Shown: one piece after another, positions 52,957-62,445 of the stretch | Position numbering within the stretch: position 1 is the first letter of the stretch | Layout of the letters: every line of letters starts with the position of its first letter | Source: Thalassomonas actiniarum | GTDB lineage: Bacteria > Pseudomonadota > Gammaproteobacteria > Enterobacterales > Alteromonadaceae | DNA: 64,000 nt | Direction of reading: 5' to 3' | NCBI RefSeq assembly: GCF_000948975.2 | Contig: NZ_CP059735.1 | Coordinates: forward strand, 1,302,001 to 1,366,000 | Program-made: the position numbers and the translations under genes | The notes under the pieces: generated by a model | What the model saw: the letters and a program-made list of their open reading frames with translations, nothing else | What the model was told of the DNA's origin: nothing | Databases searched by the model: none

Positions 52957-53859
52957 ATGTCAGTACCAGCAGCATATTTTGCCGTTGTATTAATCTGGTC
53001 TACAACGCCTTTGGGAATTGTCTGGAGCAGCGAAACCGTCAGTCCCACCATCGCGGTACTGATGCGTATGGTGATTGCCGCAGTGTTGGGCCTCACCCTG
53101 CTTAAATGTAAAGGTATGTCTCTGCCGGGTAATAAGCAGGCGATGAAGGTTTATTGGTTTTCGGCGCTTGGTATTTTTGGCGGTATGCTCTGTTCTTATA
53201 TGGCGGCGGCTTATATCAGCTCGGGTATGATGTCGCTTATTTTTGGCCTGTCACCGGTTGTTTCCGGTTTGCTGGCGCAAAAAATTCTTAATGAAGCAAA
53301 GTTTAGCCGCACGCGTAAATTGGCTATGTTAGTTTCTTTATCCGGCCTGGCACTGGTGTGCTCGGATAACCTGTCGATGACGGAGCAAAATCCGCTGGGA
53401 CTGATTTTTATCTTACTGGCGGTATTTTTCTTTAGCCTGAGTGCGGTGCTGGTTAAAAGCGTTAAAGTGGCGATTCATCCGATGGCGACCACAGTGGGGG
53501 CTTTGCTGGTCTCTATTCCTTTGTTTTTTCTTGCCTGGCTGGTGCTGGACGGTACTATGCCGGTTCATGAGTGGCAGGCGAGATCTTTGTGGGCGATTCT
53601 TTACCTGGGTGTGTTTGGCTCCCTGATAGGTTTTGTCGCGTATTATTATGTGCTGCAAAAATTAAGCGCGAGTACCGTCACCTTGATTACCATGATAACG
53701 CCGGCGATCGCTTTATCGATAGGGGCTTATCTCAATAATGAAACCGTGAGCGTTAACCTGATCATCGGGGCTGTATTTGTGATGTCAGGTTTGGCGATAT
53801 ATAACTGGGGAGAGAAACTGCTCCCTGGTAAGCGCTTGGCGAGCAAGGCTCAAAAATAA
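52957..53859 (+). CDS. DMT-family (EamA) transporter
   Basis: The 300-residue inner-membrane protein has ten membrane segments in two EamA halves (about 1-140 and 150-285). It starts AAYFAVVLIWSTTPLGIVWS, the usual first helix with a conserved Trp, and the second half has GVFGSLIGFVAYYYVLQKL near 220. Members move amino acids, nucleosides or metabolites outward; substrate unknown. AAGGAAAAGG precedes the ATG. Confidence 0.93.
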   Translation: MSVPAAYFAVVLIWSTTPLGIVWSSETVSPTIAVLMRMVIAAVLGLTLLKCKGMSLPGNKQAMKVYWFSALGIFGGMLCSYMAAAYISSGMMSLIFGLSPVVSGLLAQKILNEAKFSRTRKLAMLVSLSGLALVCSDNLSMTEQNPLGLIFILLAVFFFSLSAVLVKSVKVAIHPMATTVGALLVSIPLFFLAWLVLDGTMPVHEWQARSLWAILYLGVFGSLIGFVAYYYVLQKLSASTVTLITMITPAIALSIGAYLNNETVSVNLIIGAVFVMSGLAIYNWGEKLLPGKRLASKAQK

Positions 53860-53908
53860 AAGTAAAAATAAAAATAGCGGAGAAAAACAAACTTTTTCCC
53901 CCGGCTTA

Positions 53909-53960
53909 CGACTTAGTAGTTATCAGCTAATTTATTAGCGAATAACTACTAACCAAGTCG
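53909..53960 (+). promoter_or_regulatory. 52-nt hairpin in the leader of the 53971 gene
   Basis: CGACTTAGTAGTTAT pairs with ATAACTACT and AAGTCG across an inner GCTAA/TTAGC hairpin, ending ten bases before the start codon. It directly precedes the GGGGAAGAG ribosome-binding site and could govern translation or be a terminator of the preceding gene. Confidence 0.55.
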
Positions 53961-53970
53961 GGGAAGAGAC

Positions 53971-54537
53971 ATGAAACGATTAAATAAAAAAATGCCGGTG
54001 ATCTTGTCATTAACATTAGGACTCACTGCAGCCTTAAGCAGTTATAGCCAGGCGGGGCAGGAAGCGGATACGGGTTATAGCCTTAATTTATTAAAAGATT
54101 GCCAGCTGGTAAAAACCTTGCCGATGACAACTGAGTTGATAACGCTTCACCAGGAATTGCAGCAGCAAGAAACCCTGATGGCTTCGCTGGAACTGCCGAT
54201 AAATGCTATTTCGGCAAAAATTGATGATTATTCTCAACAAATTGAACAGCTGAGCGTGCTGGCGGTACAAGAGGATGAAAATAACCTGCATATAGATAAG
54301 AGTTATTTAGCGCAGCAGCAAATTGCCGTTGATGCCTTAAATCAATTAATCGCCGAGCATCAGCAGGATTTTGATGCCCTGGAACAGCAAGGGCATCAAA
54401 TCGGCAAGATTGCCCATGATTTTGAAAGGGAAATGAAAACCGTCACTCAAGGTTTTGATTATGATCATATCCGGATAAGCTCTCCCGCCAATGATCATAA
54501 CGCAACTGGCTGTGAGCAAAGCGCTGGTTTTTTATAA
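53971..54537 (+). CDS. Exported coiled-coil protein, unknown function
   Basis: The 188-residue protein has a signal peptide (about 1-29, YSQA-GQ) and then an almost entirely helical, Gln/Glu/Asp-rich region with heptads from 45 to 165. GGGGAAGAG precedes the ATG. No domain was recognised. Two Cys (CQLV near residue 43 and CEQS near the end) could form a disulfide. Strong leader hairpin upstream. Confidence 0.65.
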   Translation: MKRLNKKMPVILSLTLGLTAALSSYSQAGQEADTGYSLNLLKDCQLVKTLPMTTELITLHQELQQQETLMASLELPINAISAKIDDYSQQIEQLSVLAVQEDENNLHIDKSYLAQQQIAVDALNQLIAEHQQDFDALEQQGHQIGKIAHDFEREMKTVTQGFDYDHIRISSPANDHNATGCEQSAGFL

Positions 54538-54593
54538 GCGAATAGTTTCCTTGGCGGAGTAGGTCAAATTCAGCTGACTCCGCTTTCAATACC

Positions 54594-54625
54594 GGGGATC
54601 TTTTCGCGGATCTCCCCTTATTTTT
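54594..54625 (+). terminator. Rho-independent terminator
   Basis: GGGGATC pairs imperfectly with GATCTCCCC and is followed by TTATTTTT. A further GCGGAGT/ACTCCGC stem lies just upstream at 54554-54583. Confidence 0.6.
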
Positions 54626-54927
54626 CTTCGCAGTTTTTCTTTGTCATAAGTCTTTGAAAATTAATTTTTTATTACAGTCAGATGTTATTGCGTCGTATTC
54701 ATACGAAAAAATGTCGTCATTTTATTAGATAAATATACAATATACATTATTCTTTATGTCGTGATTGCGTTCATACTTGGCTGCTGTTTATATACCTGTT
54801 CAGGGTTATTGCTATGCTTGCTCAGGTTTAAATGCCCGTCTGTCGCTGAGATCACATTAAATAGAAGGAAGTTAACAACTAAAACTAAAACAGCTGCCGC
54901 CAAACGGCAGCAAGAAAGGAAATAACA
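54626..54927. other. Promoter region of the collagenase gene
   Basis: About 300 bases without a gene, AT-rich. TCGTAT-TC-ATACGA at 54693-54706 is a short palindrome that could be an operator. Confidence 0.4.
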
Positions 54928-57534
54928 ATGAAAATGAAAAGGACGGTTACCCTGATTTCGATGGCGATGCTATCGGCGAGTTATTCGGTTTCGGCAAATG
55001 CTGCAAATAACGAACATGCGGCGGTTGAGGCACACATCACAGACGGACATTCAAGCCATATTCACCAGGGAAAAATCCCACAACATTTACTTGAGCAGGC
55101 TCCCGGAACCGGGTTGAGTGCTGAGACTAAGGTTTCACGATCTGATTTGCGGCAAAGGAAAAGGCCGCTATTGTCAAAGCAAAGCAGCATCAGCAATAAA
55201 TCGCTTAATAGCCTCAGTCTGCAAGCGGATGATCCGGCCATTGCCGCCTGTGATGTCACCGCACAAAGCCTGGCTGCGGTATCGGGTAAAGCCAGGAATG
55301 ATTTGTTAAAAAGCAGCACCGATTTTGACTGTCTGGAAGACGAGTTATGGGGCGTGCAGCAAGATGTTTTACATGCCCTGTTTAATGAAGCCGCGATGAT
55401 AGAAATTGCCCGGGAAGCGCAGGCGCTGACGGCGAGCTATCAGGGCGATAACAGCAATAAAATAGCCAACTTTGTGCTTTTCCTGCGGGTCGGCACCTGG
55501 GCGCAATGGGGCAATGCCGATGTGATCGGTGAATACACCAGCGCCTTTAACAATGCCGCCTTCGGCTTTTTAGATGCTTTTGCTGCTAATCAGCACTTTT
55601 ACCGCAGCGATGAAGCCCACGGTGAGATTTTACGGGAAGTGATCACCCTGATGGGAGGCACGGACTTTAGTATCCGTTATCTGCCCCAGGCGATCAGCTG
55701 GTTAGGCCGTTACAGCAAAGACTGGGGTTATTATATGCAGGGCAGTTTCACCAGCGTGCTGACCTTGATCTATCGCGGTAATTTTGATGCCAATTTCAGG
55801 GATGCGGTTGAAGCAGACCCTAGTGTGGTCAATGAGCTGGACAACTTCCTGAAAACCCATACCGACCTTATCGGTCATGACAACGAATACCAGTTTAACG
55901 ATACCGCTATGGAGCTGTCGCGCTTTTTAACTTATGGCGGGCAAACCTACGAGTCTGTAAAAGTATTGGTTAAGGCTTTTCTTGATAAGTACAGCGTAAC
56001 CGGCTCAGGCTCGGCTGCCTGGTTAAGAATGGCGGACATGGTAGATTACGCCGATGCGGATAACTGCAGCTATTACGGCATCTGTAACTTCAAAGAAGAT
56101 CTGATGGCCGAGGTGCTGCCTATCAGCCATAATTGCAGCAGCAGTTTACGGGTCAGGGCGCAGGACTTGACCAATGGCCAGTTGCAGGAAATTTGTAGTG
56201 ATTTGAGTGCCCAGGAAACGTATTTCCACCAGAAGTTAAAGACCAACAATACCCCGGTTCCCGATGATAACAACAGTACTTTGGAGCTGGTGATTTATGA
56301 CAGCAGCAGTGATTATAAGCAGTATTCCGGTGTCTTGTTCGGCCACAGCACAGACAACGGCGGTATTTATCTGGAAGGAGATCCGTCGCAGGTGGGCAAT
56401 ATTCCGCGCTTTTTTGCCTATGAAGCGGAATGGATGCTGCCGGAATTTTCCGTGTGGAACCTGACCCACGAATATGTTCATTACCTGGACGGGCGCTTTG
56501 ATCTTCACGGCGATTTTGCCACCGGCAATGCCCACGATACCGTATGGTGGTCAGAAGGCCTGGCGGAATATATCTCGAAAAAAGACCGCAATGATGATGC
56601 CGTGGCTCAGGCCCGGGATAAAACCCACAGCTTAAGCCAGTTATTGCGCACGGATTATAATGACAGTTCCAGCCAGATCTATGACTGGGGTTACCTGGCG
56701 GTACGCTTTATGTTCGAGGAAAAATCCGCGGATATCGATACTATGCTCACTCATGTCAGAAGCGGCGATTATGCCGGCTATGATCTCTGGTTAGACAATA
56801 TCAACAGCCGCTATGACAGCCAGTTCTCCAGCTGGCTGGAAACGGTACAAAGCACTGACGGTGAAGAGCCTCCTACGGGAGGGGATGTGCTAAATAACGG
56901 CGACAGCCGCACTATCGCCTCAGACGGCAGTGAGCAGCCGTCGTTTAGTTTTGAACTGGACTCTGGTGCCAGCAATGTTGAAATCAGCATCAGCGGCGGC
57001 ACCGGCGATGCCGATTTATATGTACGGCACGGCAATGCGCCGACCCTGGACGACTATGATTATCGTCCGTGGGAAAACGGCAACAATGAAACCGTCAATA
57101 TTGCCACTCCGGCATCCGGTCAGTGGTTTATTATGGTGAACCCATACAACCCCTTCAGTGATGTTGAGCTGAGTGTGAACTGGCAGCAAAGTGCCCCCGG
57201 TGTCCCGGATGCCTGTGCAAGCCAGTCGCCGGTAAGCAGCGGTGAATTGTTTGATGCCACCCCCGTGTGTCTGGAGCAGGGAACCCGGTATGTCTATTTC
57301 TGGGCCGACGGCAGTGAAAGTTCGGTGACTATCGGCTCGGCACATGGTGCTGGCGATATCAGCCTCTATCACAGCAGCGGCAACTGGCCAAGCGAGCAGG
57401 ACCACCACAATGCTTCTGCCAATGCCGGCAGCAATGAAGAGCAAATGGTTGTCAACGCTCCTGCGCGTGGCTGGCATTATATCAAAGCCACGGGGCAAGG
57501 CAGCGGTGTTACCTTACAGCTCAGTGTGAACTAG
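54928..57534 (+). CDS. Secreted microbial collagenase (peptidase M9)
   Basis: The 868-residue protein has a signal peptide (about 1-25, SANA-AN). A helical M9N activator region covers about 100-390. The gluzincin zinc site HEYVH is at 514-518, in NLTHEYVHYLDGRF, with the third ligand probably in WWSEGLAEY (E543). Two beta-sandwich PPC domains follow (about 655-750 and 770-868), each rich in Gly, Asp and Ser. It breaks down collagen outside the cell. Length and order match Vibrio-type collagenases. Confidence 0.94.
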   Translation: MKMKRTVTLISMAMLSASYSVSANAANNEHAAVEAHITDGHSSHIHQGKIPQHLLEQAPGTGLSAETKVSRSDLRQRKRPLLSKQSSISNKSLNSLSLQADDPAIAACDVTAQSLAAVSGKARNDLLKSSTDFDCLEDELWGVQQDVLHALFNEAAMIEIAREAQALTASYQGDNSNKIANFVLFLRVGTWAQWGNADVIGEYTSAFNNAAFGFLDAFAANQHFYRSDEAHGEILREVITLMGGTDFSIRYLPQAISWLGRYSKDWGYYMQGSFTSVLTLIYRGNFDANFRDAVEADPSVVNELDNFLKTHTDLIGHDNEYQFNDTAMELSRFLTYGGQTYESVKVLVKAFLDKYSVTGSGSAAWLRMADMVDYADADNCSYYGICNFKEDLMAEVLPISHNCSSSLRVRAQDLTNGQLQEICSDLSAQETYFHQKLKTNNTPVPDDNNSTLELVIYDSSSDYKQYSGVLFGHSTDNGGIYLEGDPSQVGNIPRFFAYEAEWMLPEFSVWNLTHEYVHYLDGRFDLHGDFATGNAHDTVWWSEGLAEYISKKDRNDDAVAQARDKTHSLSQLLRTDYNDSSSQIYDWGYLAVRFMFEEKSADIDTMLTHVRSGDYAGYDLWLDNINSRYDSQFSSWLETVQSTDGEEPPTGGDVLNNGDSRTIASDGSEQPSFSFELDSGASNVEISISGGTGDADLYVRHGNAPTLDDYDYRPWENGNNETVNIATPASGQWFIMVNPYNPFSDVELSVNWQQSAPGVPDACASQSPVSSGELFDATPVCLEQGTRYVYFWADGSESSVTIGSAHGAGDISLYHSSGNWPSEQDHHNASANAGSNEEQMVVNAPARGWHYIKATGQGSGVTLQLSVN

Positions 57535-57562
57535 TTATTTTAAATTTTAACTTGTGCTAATC

Positions 57563-57604
57563 AACTCAGCCTGCCTCCGTCATGGATGCAGGCTGAGTTT
57601 TATT
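57563..57604 (+). terminator. Rho-independent terminator after the collagenase gene
   Basis: AACTCAGCCTGC pairs exactly with GCAGGCTGAGTT (57588-57599), with a T-rich tail. Confidence 0.85.
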
Positions 57605-57644
57605 TTATGGCTTGTTGCTAACTGTGCCAAGCAGGTTCGGCAGA

Positions 57645-58727
57645 TCAGGCCGCCGTCAGGGTAAATTCACCCGCGGCTAACTCCTGGCCGTTGATAATCA
57701 CCGCCATGCCGTGCGCCCCGGGATAATGTTTCCTGGTGGATATCGCTTTAAAAGACTGCTCCCGGGTGATGTCTTTTTGCCGGGTATTGTAGTCGGCTTC
57801 GGCAATTTTAAAGATTTTCCGCGCCTGTTTGCCGTTGCTTTTCATATAATCAATCGCATACTCGATACGCAACTTGCCCAGGGCCTGAGCCTTTGTTGCC
57901 AGGGTAAAGGAAAAGCTCAGCCGATCGCCCATGGCCACCTGCTTTTGTACCTTAAGGGAGGTGACTTGTATCGCTTTTGGCGGTGCAAAACCAAACAAGG
58001 TTAAAATCTCAGGCTCCGCCTTTTTCAACAGGGTACGGCAGGCATGTTTGACTAAGCGGTCGGTATTTTCCGTTTGCCCGAACCAGTTTTTTGCTATCCC
58101 GGTTATCAGCTTTGGGTGATCTTTGGCAATATCATTGAGGTTATTGGCAACGCTGCGCCTGACATATTCACTGGGATCGTCTTTAAGCACTTCCAGTATC
58201 GGCAACAGCGGCGAGGGATCTTGCTTAAAGTCCGGCAAGGCCATAGCCCAGGGCAGTCGCGGGCGACAGCCTTCGCTGGCCAGACGCCTGAGGTGCTTAT
58301 TGTCCATTCTCGCCCACAGCGCCATTTGCGCCATCATCTGGCGCGGATATTTGATGATAAAAGGCCGTACCGCAAACTCGCTGCTGGCAAATTCGGTAAA
58401 ATGCGCCAGGGCCGGAATGGAAGCAACATAATCTTCCTGGCCGTACAGCTCGACATAAGCCGGTAAAAACATATATTCAAAGCCGCTGCGCTCGACCTTG
58501 ATTTGCTTGAGCAATACCAGGTTATGATGGTAAGGCCCGGGTAATACCTGATGCAGGCTGTGGGCTATATGGTTCATGCGCGCTTTTAATTCTTTTTGCT
58601 GCCAGCTGGCAGCAAAAATCAGCTGCTGGAATTTTTTGTTCTCAAAATCCGGGTAGATTGCCGTCAGTTGCTGTGCTAAAGCAGCGATAAATTCCTGTGT
58701 ATATACGTTTTTCAGTAGTTCGGCCAT
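57645..58727 (-). CDS. DNA alkylation repair protein, AlkC/AlkD-type HEAT fold
   Basis: The 360-residue protein is a repeat of short helices of the HEAT type (DNA alkylation repair family), excising alkylated bases in relatives. LPILEVLKDDPSEYVRRSVANNLNDI near residue 185 and HPKLITGIAKNW near 210 are typical. A C-terminal domain of about 110 residues is beta-rich. The start has no strong ribosome-binding site. Cytoplasmic; lesion specificity not readable. Confidence 0.9.
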   Translation of the reverse strand: MAELLKNVYTQEFIAALAQQLTAIYPDFENKKFQQLIFAASWQQKELKARMNHIAHSLHQVLPGPYHHNLVLLKQIKVERSGFEYMFLPAYVELYGQEDYVASIPALAHFTEFASSEFAVRPFIIKYPRQMMAQMALWARMDNKHLRRLASEGCRPRLPWAMALPDFKQDPSPLLPILEVLKDDPSEYVRRSVANNLNDIAKDHPKLITGIAKNWFGQTENTDRLVKHACRTLLKKAEPEILTLFGFAPPKAIQVTSLKVQKQVAMGDRLSFSFTLATKAQALGKLRIEYAIDYMKSNGKQARKIFKIAEADYNTRQKDITREQSFKAISTRKHYPGAHGMAVIINGQELAAGEFTLTAA

Positions 58728-58763
58728 AGTGATGATAAATTTGCTGCAAAGAGAAGGGGCATG

Positions 58764-58806
58764 TTAGCAAAGGCTACTGACAGTATGTGTCAGTAGCCTT
58801 TGCTAA
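58764..58806. terminator. 19-bp perfect hairpin downstream of the lipase operon
   Basis: TTAGCAAAGGCTACTGACA and its exact complement (58788-58806) flank a five-base loop. It lies between the lif stop and the alkylation-repair start on the minus strand. The stem is strong but the T tract is short. Confidence 0.6.
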
Positions 58807-58839
58807 AAATGCTTTTTGTTTCTGGGTTTTATCCAGGAG

Positions 58840-59802
58840 TCAGGGGGTTGTTAATAACTCAGGATGTTTTAGAAACACCTTAAGCCGCTTCAATTCGTTG
58901 TCGCTAAAATGCTGCAAGCGGTAGTTTTCAAGCTCTAGGCTATAGCCGTCATTATCGCGATGGCCCATGGCGGCGATTTTTTGCTGATAACTTTTGACCT
59001 TTTGCTGCCATAAACGTTTCTTTTCCCGGGTTACGCGGATCTTTGCCGAAACTTCGGGAGCTAAGGTCAGGTCTTGCTCCCTTTCTCCGGTTAACAGTCG
59101 GGTGATTTTTCTTGCCGTCAGGGTCGGCTGCAGCGGCGCCAGTTCTTCAGGCTCAAGTTGGCTTAGCTGGTGTTCAATCAGCATTTGCCGCTGCTCTTTA
59201 TCCAAACTGGTATCCTGGCGGATAGCAACACGCTCCAGGGTTTGCCGGTTATAATTTTTTTCATGGGCAAAAAATGCCCTAATCTCCAGTTCTGAAAAGT
59301 ATTGGCTTTGCAGGTCGTAGACTTGTTGTAAAAACAGCCTGCTTTCGATGAGATCTATCACCCTGTCCACGGCAGGGACATTTGCTTTAAGGACGGACAT
59401 GGCACTTAGGTATTGGCGGTAACGCTGAAAAAGGGCCTGCAGGTTTTCACCGGCATTTGGGGTTAAGTTAAGGCGGGTGGTTAATGCCAACAGCAAATTT
59501 TCCAGACTTTTTCCCGATATCTGATGCTGGTGGATAATATCGTCAAAGCGGTAACGCAAGGCTAAATTTAAGGTTAGCTGTGAGTTGAGAGTCCTGTCTG
59601 GCTCGTTAGCCTTACTCGGCAATAGATTATTTTCGCGTTTATTTTTGAAGGAGGCTTTCTTTTCCTCTGCCCGGGGCAAAAGCGTTGCTGTGTCTTTTTC
59701 TGCTGTTAAAGCAAAGGAGTTGCCTAGCTGCTGCAGCTTGAGCAAGCTCAGGCCAAACAGCAGCAGGGAAATCGCGGCCAAAGCCGCGAGTACTTTTTTC
59801 AT
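58840..59802 (-). CDS. lif: Lipase-specific foldase (Lif, lipase secretion chaperone)
   Basis: Lif is a membrane-anchored periplasmic chaperone that folds its partner lipase before secretion by type II. The 320-residue protein has an N-terminal anchor (3-22, VLAALAAISLLLFGLSLL) and a helical body of the lipase-chaperone family with VDRVIDLIESRLFLQQVYDL and RIFFAHEKNY-like segments (here EIRAFFAHEKNYNRQTLERV). It starts two bases after the lipase stop, so the two are translated together. Confidence 0.9.
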   Translation of the reverse strand: MKKVLAALAAISLLLFGLSLLKLQQLGNSFALTAEKDTATLLPRAEEKKASFKNKRENNLLPSKANEPDRTLNSQLTLNLALRYRFDDIIHQHQISGKSLENLLLALTTRLNLTPNAGENLQALFQRYRQYLSAMSVLKANVPAVDRVIDLIESRLFLQQVYDLQSQYFSELEIRAFFAHEKNYNRQTLERVAIRQDTSLDKEQRQMLIEHQLSQLEPEELAPLQPTLTARKITRLLTGEREQDLTLAPEVSAKIRVTREKKRLWQQKVKSYQQKIAAMGHRDNDGYSLELENYRLQHFSDNELKRLKVFLKHPELLTTP

Positions 59803-59804
59803 GC

Positions 59805-60725
59805 TTATAAACCCGCTTGTTTTAAACGGTTGGCATGTTGGCGATATAAGGTGACCGGGTCGGTTTCAAACCAGCTGGTTAAGCCGAAGGCCTGGTTCAC
59901 TTCATCCAGGTGATTCATATAATAATCATCCTTGATCACTTTCCCCAGGTGAGAGCTGCATGAAGATACCAGGCCGTCATTTTTTTCGTCAAACACCAGG
60001 CTGGTGAGCTGCAGGGCGTAATCCAGCGGATCCACCAGGTGAGTGAAAGGCTGGGCGCCTGACCAGGAGTAATAATAAACGCCGTTGCCGGCAATTTTCT
60101 CTCCGTCGCCGCAATAGCTGCTCGGCATGCCTTCGGGATACTGGCTGTTAAACGCGATTGAGCCTGGAGTGGTTAACGACTCTGTCATTGCCAGGCTGTC
60201 TTCGGGTAATACTTCCCCTTCGCTCAGGCCTGTGATCACATGGGCGAGGGCGTTAAGTCCCTGGCGGATCAGATCTTCGGTAACCGAGTCTTCCTCAACC
60301 AGACCCCGCATGACATCGGCGAAGCGGCTGCCCCAGTTGACGCCGCCAACGGAGGTCACCGAAGCGACCAGATCAGGGCTGACACTGGCGACATATCTTG
60401 CGGTAGGACCGCCATGGCTATGGCCTATGATATTGACTTTTTCCGCACCGCTGTCCAGCAAGACCGCCTGGATAAAGGTGCGTAATTGCTCACCCCTAAA
60501 CTCGGTGGAATTGGCGGGGGAAACCTGGGCCAGGTAAACCTGTGCTCCTTCTTCCCTTAAGGCCTGGGGGATGCCGTAGAAATAATCTATGCCCCAGATG
60601 TCATCAAAGCCAAAAATGCCGTGAACAAATACAAATGGATACTTGGTGGCAGCGCTATCGCCTGCCTGGGCGTTTCCTATAACAGACAGCAAAGACATCA
60701 TAAGAATTATTATACTTTTTTTCAT
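59805..60725 (-). CDS. lip: Secreted triacylglycerol lipase (Lif-dependent)
   Basis: The 306-residue lipase has a signal peptide (1-20, GNAQA) and an alpha/beta-hydrolase core. FVHGIFGFD near 34-41 forms the oxyanion region. The nucleophile is S103 in NIIGHSHGGPTARY. The Asp is in FDEKNDGLVSSCSSHLG near 247 and the His in NHLDEVN near the C-terminus. Cys residues near 208 and 250 suggest the family disulfide. The lipase/Lif pair identifies it as a family I lipase. Confidence 0.95.
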   Translation of the reverse strand: MKKSIIILMMSLLSVIGNAQAGDSAATKYPFVFVHGIFGFDDIWGIDYFYGIPQALREEGAQVYLAQVSPANSTEFRGEQLRTFIQAVLLDSGAEKVNIIGHSHGGPTARYVASVSPDLVASVTSVGGVNWGSRFADVMRGLVEEDSVTEDLIRQGLNALAHVITGLSEGEVLPEDSLAMTESLTTPGSIAFNSQYPEGMPSSYCGDGEKIAGNGVYYYSWSGAQPFTHLVDPLDYALQLTSLVFDEKNDGLVSSCSSHLGKVIKDDYYMNHLDEVNQAFGLTSWFETDPVTLYRQHANRLKQAGL

Positions 60726-60922
60726 ATCTTCTCCCTGGGTACTGCTTGGTTGTTTTATGGACGAATCGTTTAAAATTCGATCTATTAGTAATCTGGTCGA
60801 ACCATTTAGGCAAGATCTTTTTGCTTTTTTGTCTGAAATTTAGCTTTTTTCGCGAATTTTAACGACAGATGTGACCAGCTGGGAGCAAGGAAAGGGTTTT
60901 ATTTTTACCAGGAAAAGGGAGC

Positions 60923-61129
60923 TTATTTTGTATCTTTAGGGGCACCAACAAGGCACTTTTTACAGTGCAAAGGGTAACCCAACATTTTTATCCGTCCCTG
61001 CTCTGTGGTGACCCAGGGGCGACTCTGCCAGGGCGGTTGGTGGCGCACATGCTGGAAGTGGCCGCAGCTTAACTGTGCCACCCAGTGCTGTTCGTCATCG
61101 AGATGGTAACCGGTAATTTCCTGTTCCAT
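60923..61129 (-). CDS. DUF3565 family small protein
   Basis: The 68-residue protein has the DUF3565 pattern GYHLDDEQHWVAQLSCGHFQHVRHQPP-type (residues 7-33) and a C-terminal CKKC motif. The His and Cys residues could bind zinc. It stands after the response-regulator gene on the same strand, about 30 bases apart, so the two may be co-transcribed. Function unknown. Confidence 0.85.
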   Translation of the reverse strand: MEQEITGYHLDDEQHWVAQLSCGHFQHVRHQPPWQSRPWVTTEQGRIKMLGYPLHCKKCLVGAPKDTK

Positions 61130-61161
61130 AAATTACCGCTTGTTTTGGCAGGACTTAATGA

Positions 61162-61860
61162 TCACAACGCCAATAAATAACCGACATTGCGCACGGTTTT
61201 GATAATTTTCGGCTCTTTGGGATCGTCGTTAAGTTTCTTACGGATACGGGAAATACGTAAATCTATCGATCTGTCTATGCCGTCATAAGGCAAGCGGAAA
61301 ATTTGCTGGTGTAACTCTTCCCGCTTAATGATAGTGCCGACGTTTTTCGCCAGTAACCACAAGAGATCGAATTCGGCGCTGGATAACAGCACTTGTTCGT
61401 TATTATTGGTTACCGTGCGTTTGGTGGCGTCAAGTTTGATTTGCTGGCCATAGCAAAAGATGCCATTTTCCTGGGATGTTTGCTGGATCGTACTCTGGCG
61501 GCGTAATTGCGAGCGGATATGAGCAAGCAATACCCTGGGTTTTACCGGTTTGGCCAGGTAGTCATCGGCGCCGACTTCAAGCCCGGTGACTTCATCGATA
61601 TCATCTCCCAGGGCGGTCAACATTATGATGGCGCCGTTAAAGTCCGGACGGATATTTTTGCATATGGTGAGGCCGTCTATGCCCGGCAGCATCAGATCCA
61701 GGATAATGACATCGGGACGAAATTCTTCAATGGCTTCAAGGACATTTTCGCCATGATGTAAACATTTGACGGTAAAACCATTGGAGCTGAGGTAGGCGCT
61801 GATCAGCTCGGTTAATTCAATATCATCGTCGATTAAAAGTACGTTATAGTTGCCTGCCAT
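61162..61860 (-). CDS. OmpR-family response regulator
   Basis: The 232-residue protein has a receiver domain (about 5-118) with the acid pocket LLIDDD, the phospho-acceptor D55 in VIILDLMLPGIDG, and K104 in YLAKPVKP. A winged-helix domain of the OmpR type (about 130-230) ends with LRISRIRKKLNDDPKEPKII and RNVGYLL. I take the ATG at 61860; a TTG at 61890 would add ten residues. No sensor kinase gene is adjacent. Confidence 0.95.
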   Translation of the reverse strand: MAGNYNVLLIDDDIELTELISAYLSSNGFTVKCLHHGENVLEAIEEFRPDVIILDLMLPGIDGLTICKNIRPDFNGAIIMLTALGDDIDEVTGLEVGADDYLAKPVKPRVLLAHIRSQLRRQSTIQQTSQENGIFCYGQQIKLDATKRTVTNNNEQVLLSSAEFDLLWLLAKNVGTIIKREELHQQIFRLPYDGIDRSIDLRISRIRKKLNDDPKEPKIIKTVRNVGYLLAL

Positions 61861-61939
61861 GGTAAAGCTTATATTCCTTAAAAATTGCAAAGGTGAACGA
61901 AAAGGGGCATTTAAGGGGCAATATTAACAAATAATGTCC

Positions 61940-62329
61940 CTAAGATGCGAGTTTATTAATTACGGTAACGGAGGAAAATGCCTGTGGCAGATCAAAATCC
62001 AGCCATTTTTTATGAGGGCGGCGGCGGCAGAAATCTTCTTTGATGCGCTCCAGTTTCAGTTGGTTATTGTACCAAACCTGTTTGAAATATTTTGTTGTCG
62101 TACAGCCATTGGACATCAGCTGGATACTCAGGGTATTTCCCTGGTAATTGATGCCGTAAATAGTTTCTTGTTTTGTTAGCGCTTTTTTCAGAGGTTTGCT
62201 GTCGGCGTTTGGGTCCTGAATAACGGTTTGTTGTTCGTTAGCGCTGTTTTTAGTGCCGGCGTTGCCGACAATGCTGCAACTCAACAGGGCAGTGGAAAGA
62301 AAAAAGAGGGCACAGATATTTTTTTTCAT
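61940..62329 (-). CDS. Small lipoprotein, unknown function
   Basis: The 129-residue protein has a lipoprotein signal (residues 1-18, LLSC). The mature part is basic in the C-terminal half, with GCTTTKYFKQVWYNN, and is short and beta-rich. No family was recognised. It is separated from the Slam-like gene by about 116 bases on the same strand. It could be a periplasmic partner of that system, but this is guesswork. Confidence 0.6.
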   Translation of the reverse strand: MKKNICALFFLSTALLSCSIVGNAGTKNSANEQQTVIQDPNADSKPLKKALTKQETIYGINYQGNTLSIQLMSNGCTTTKYFKQVWYNNQLKLERIKEDFCRRRPHKKWLDFDLPQAFSSVTVINKLAS

Positions 62330-62445
62330 GATGATTTCACCTGATAACTAGATATTAATATTTAACCGCCATAACGGCATTTATGCCAGCGATGCTTTGT
62401 GTGAATTATGTAGCGCTATGTATCAGCTTGTAGCTTTTAAGGGGG

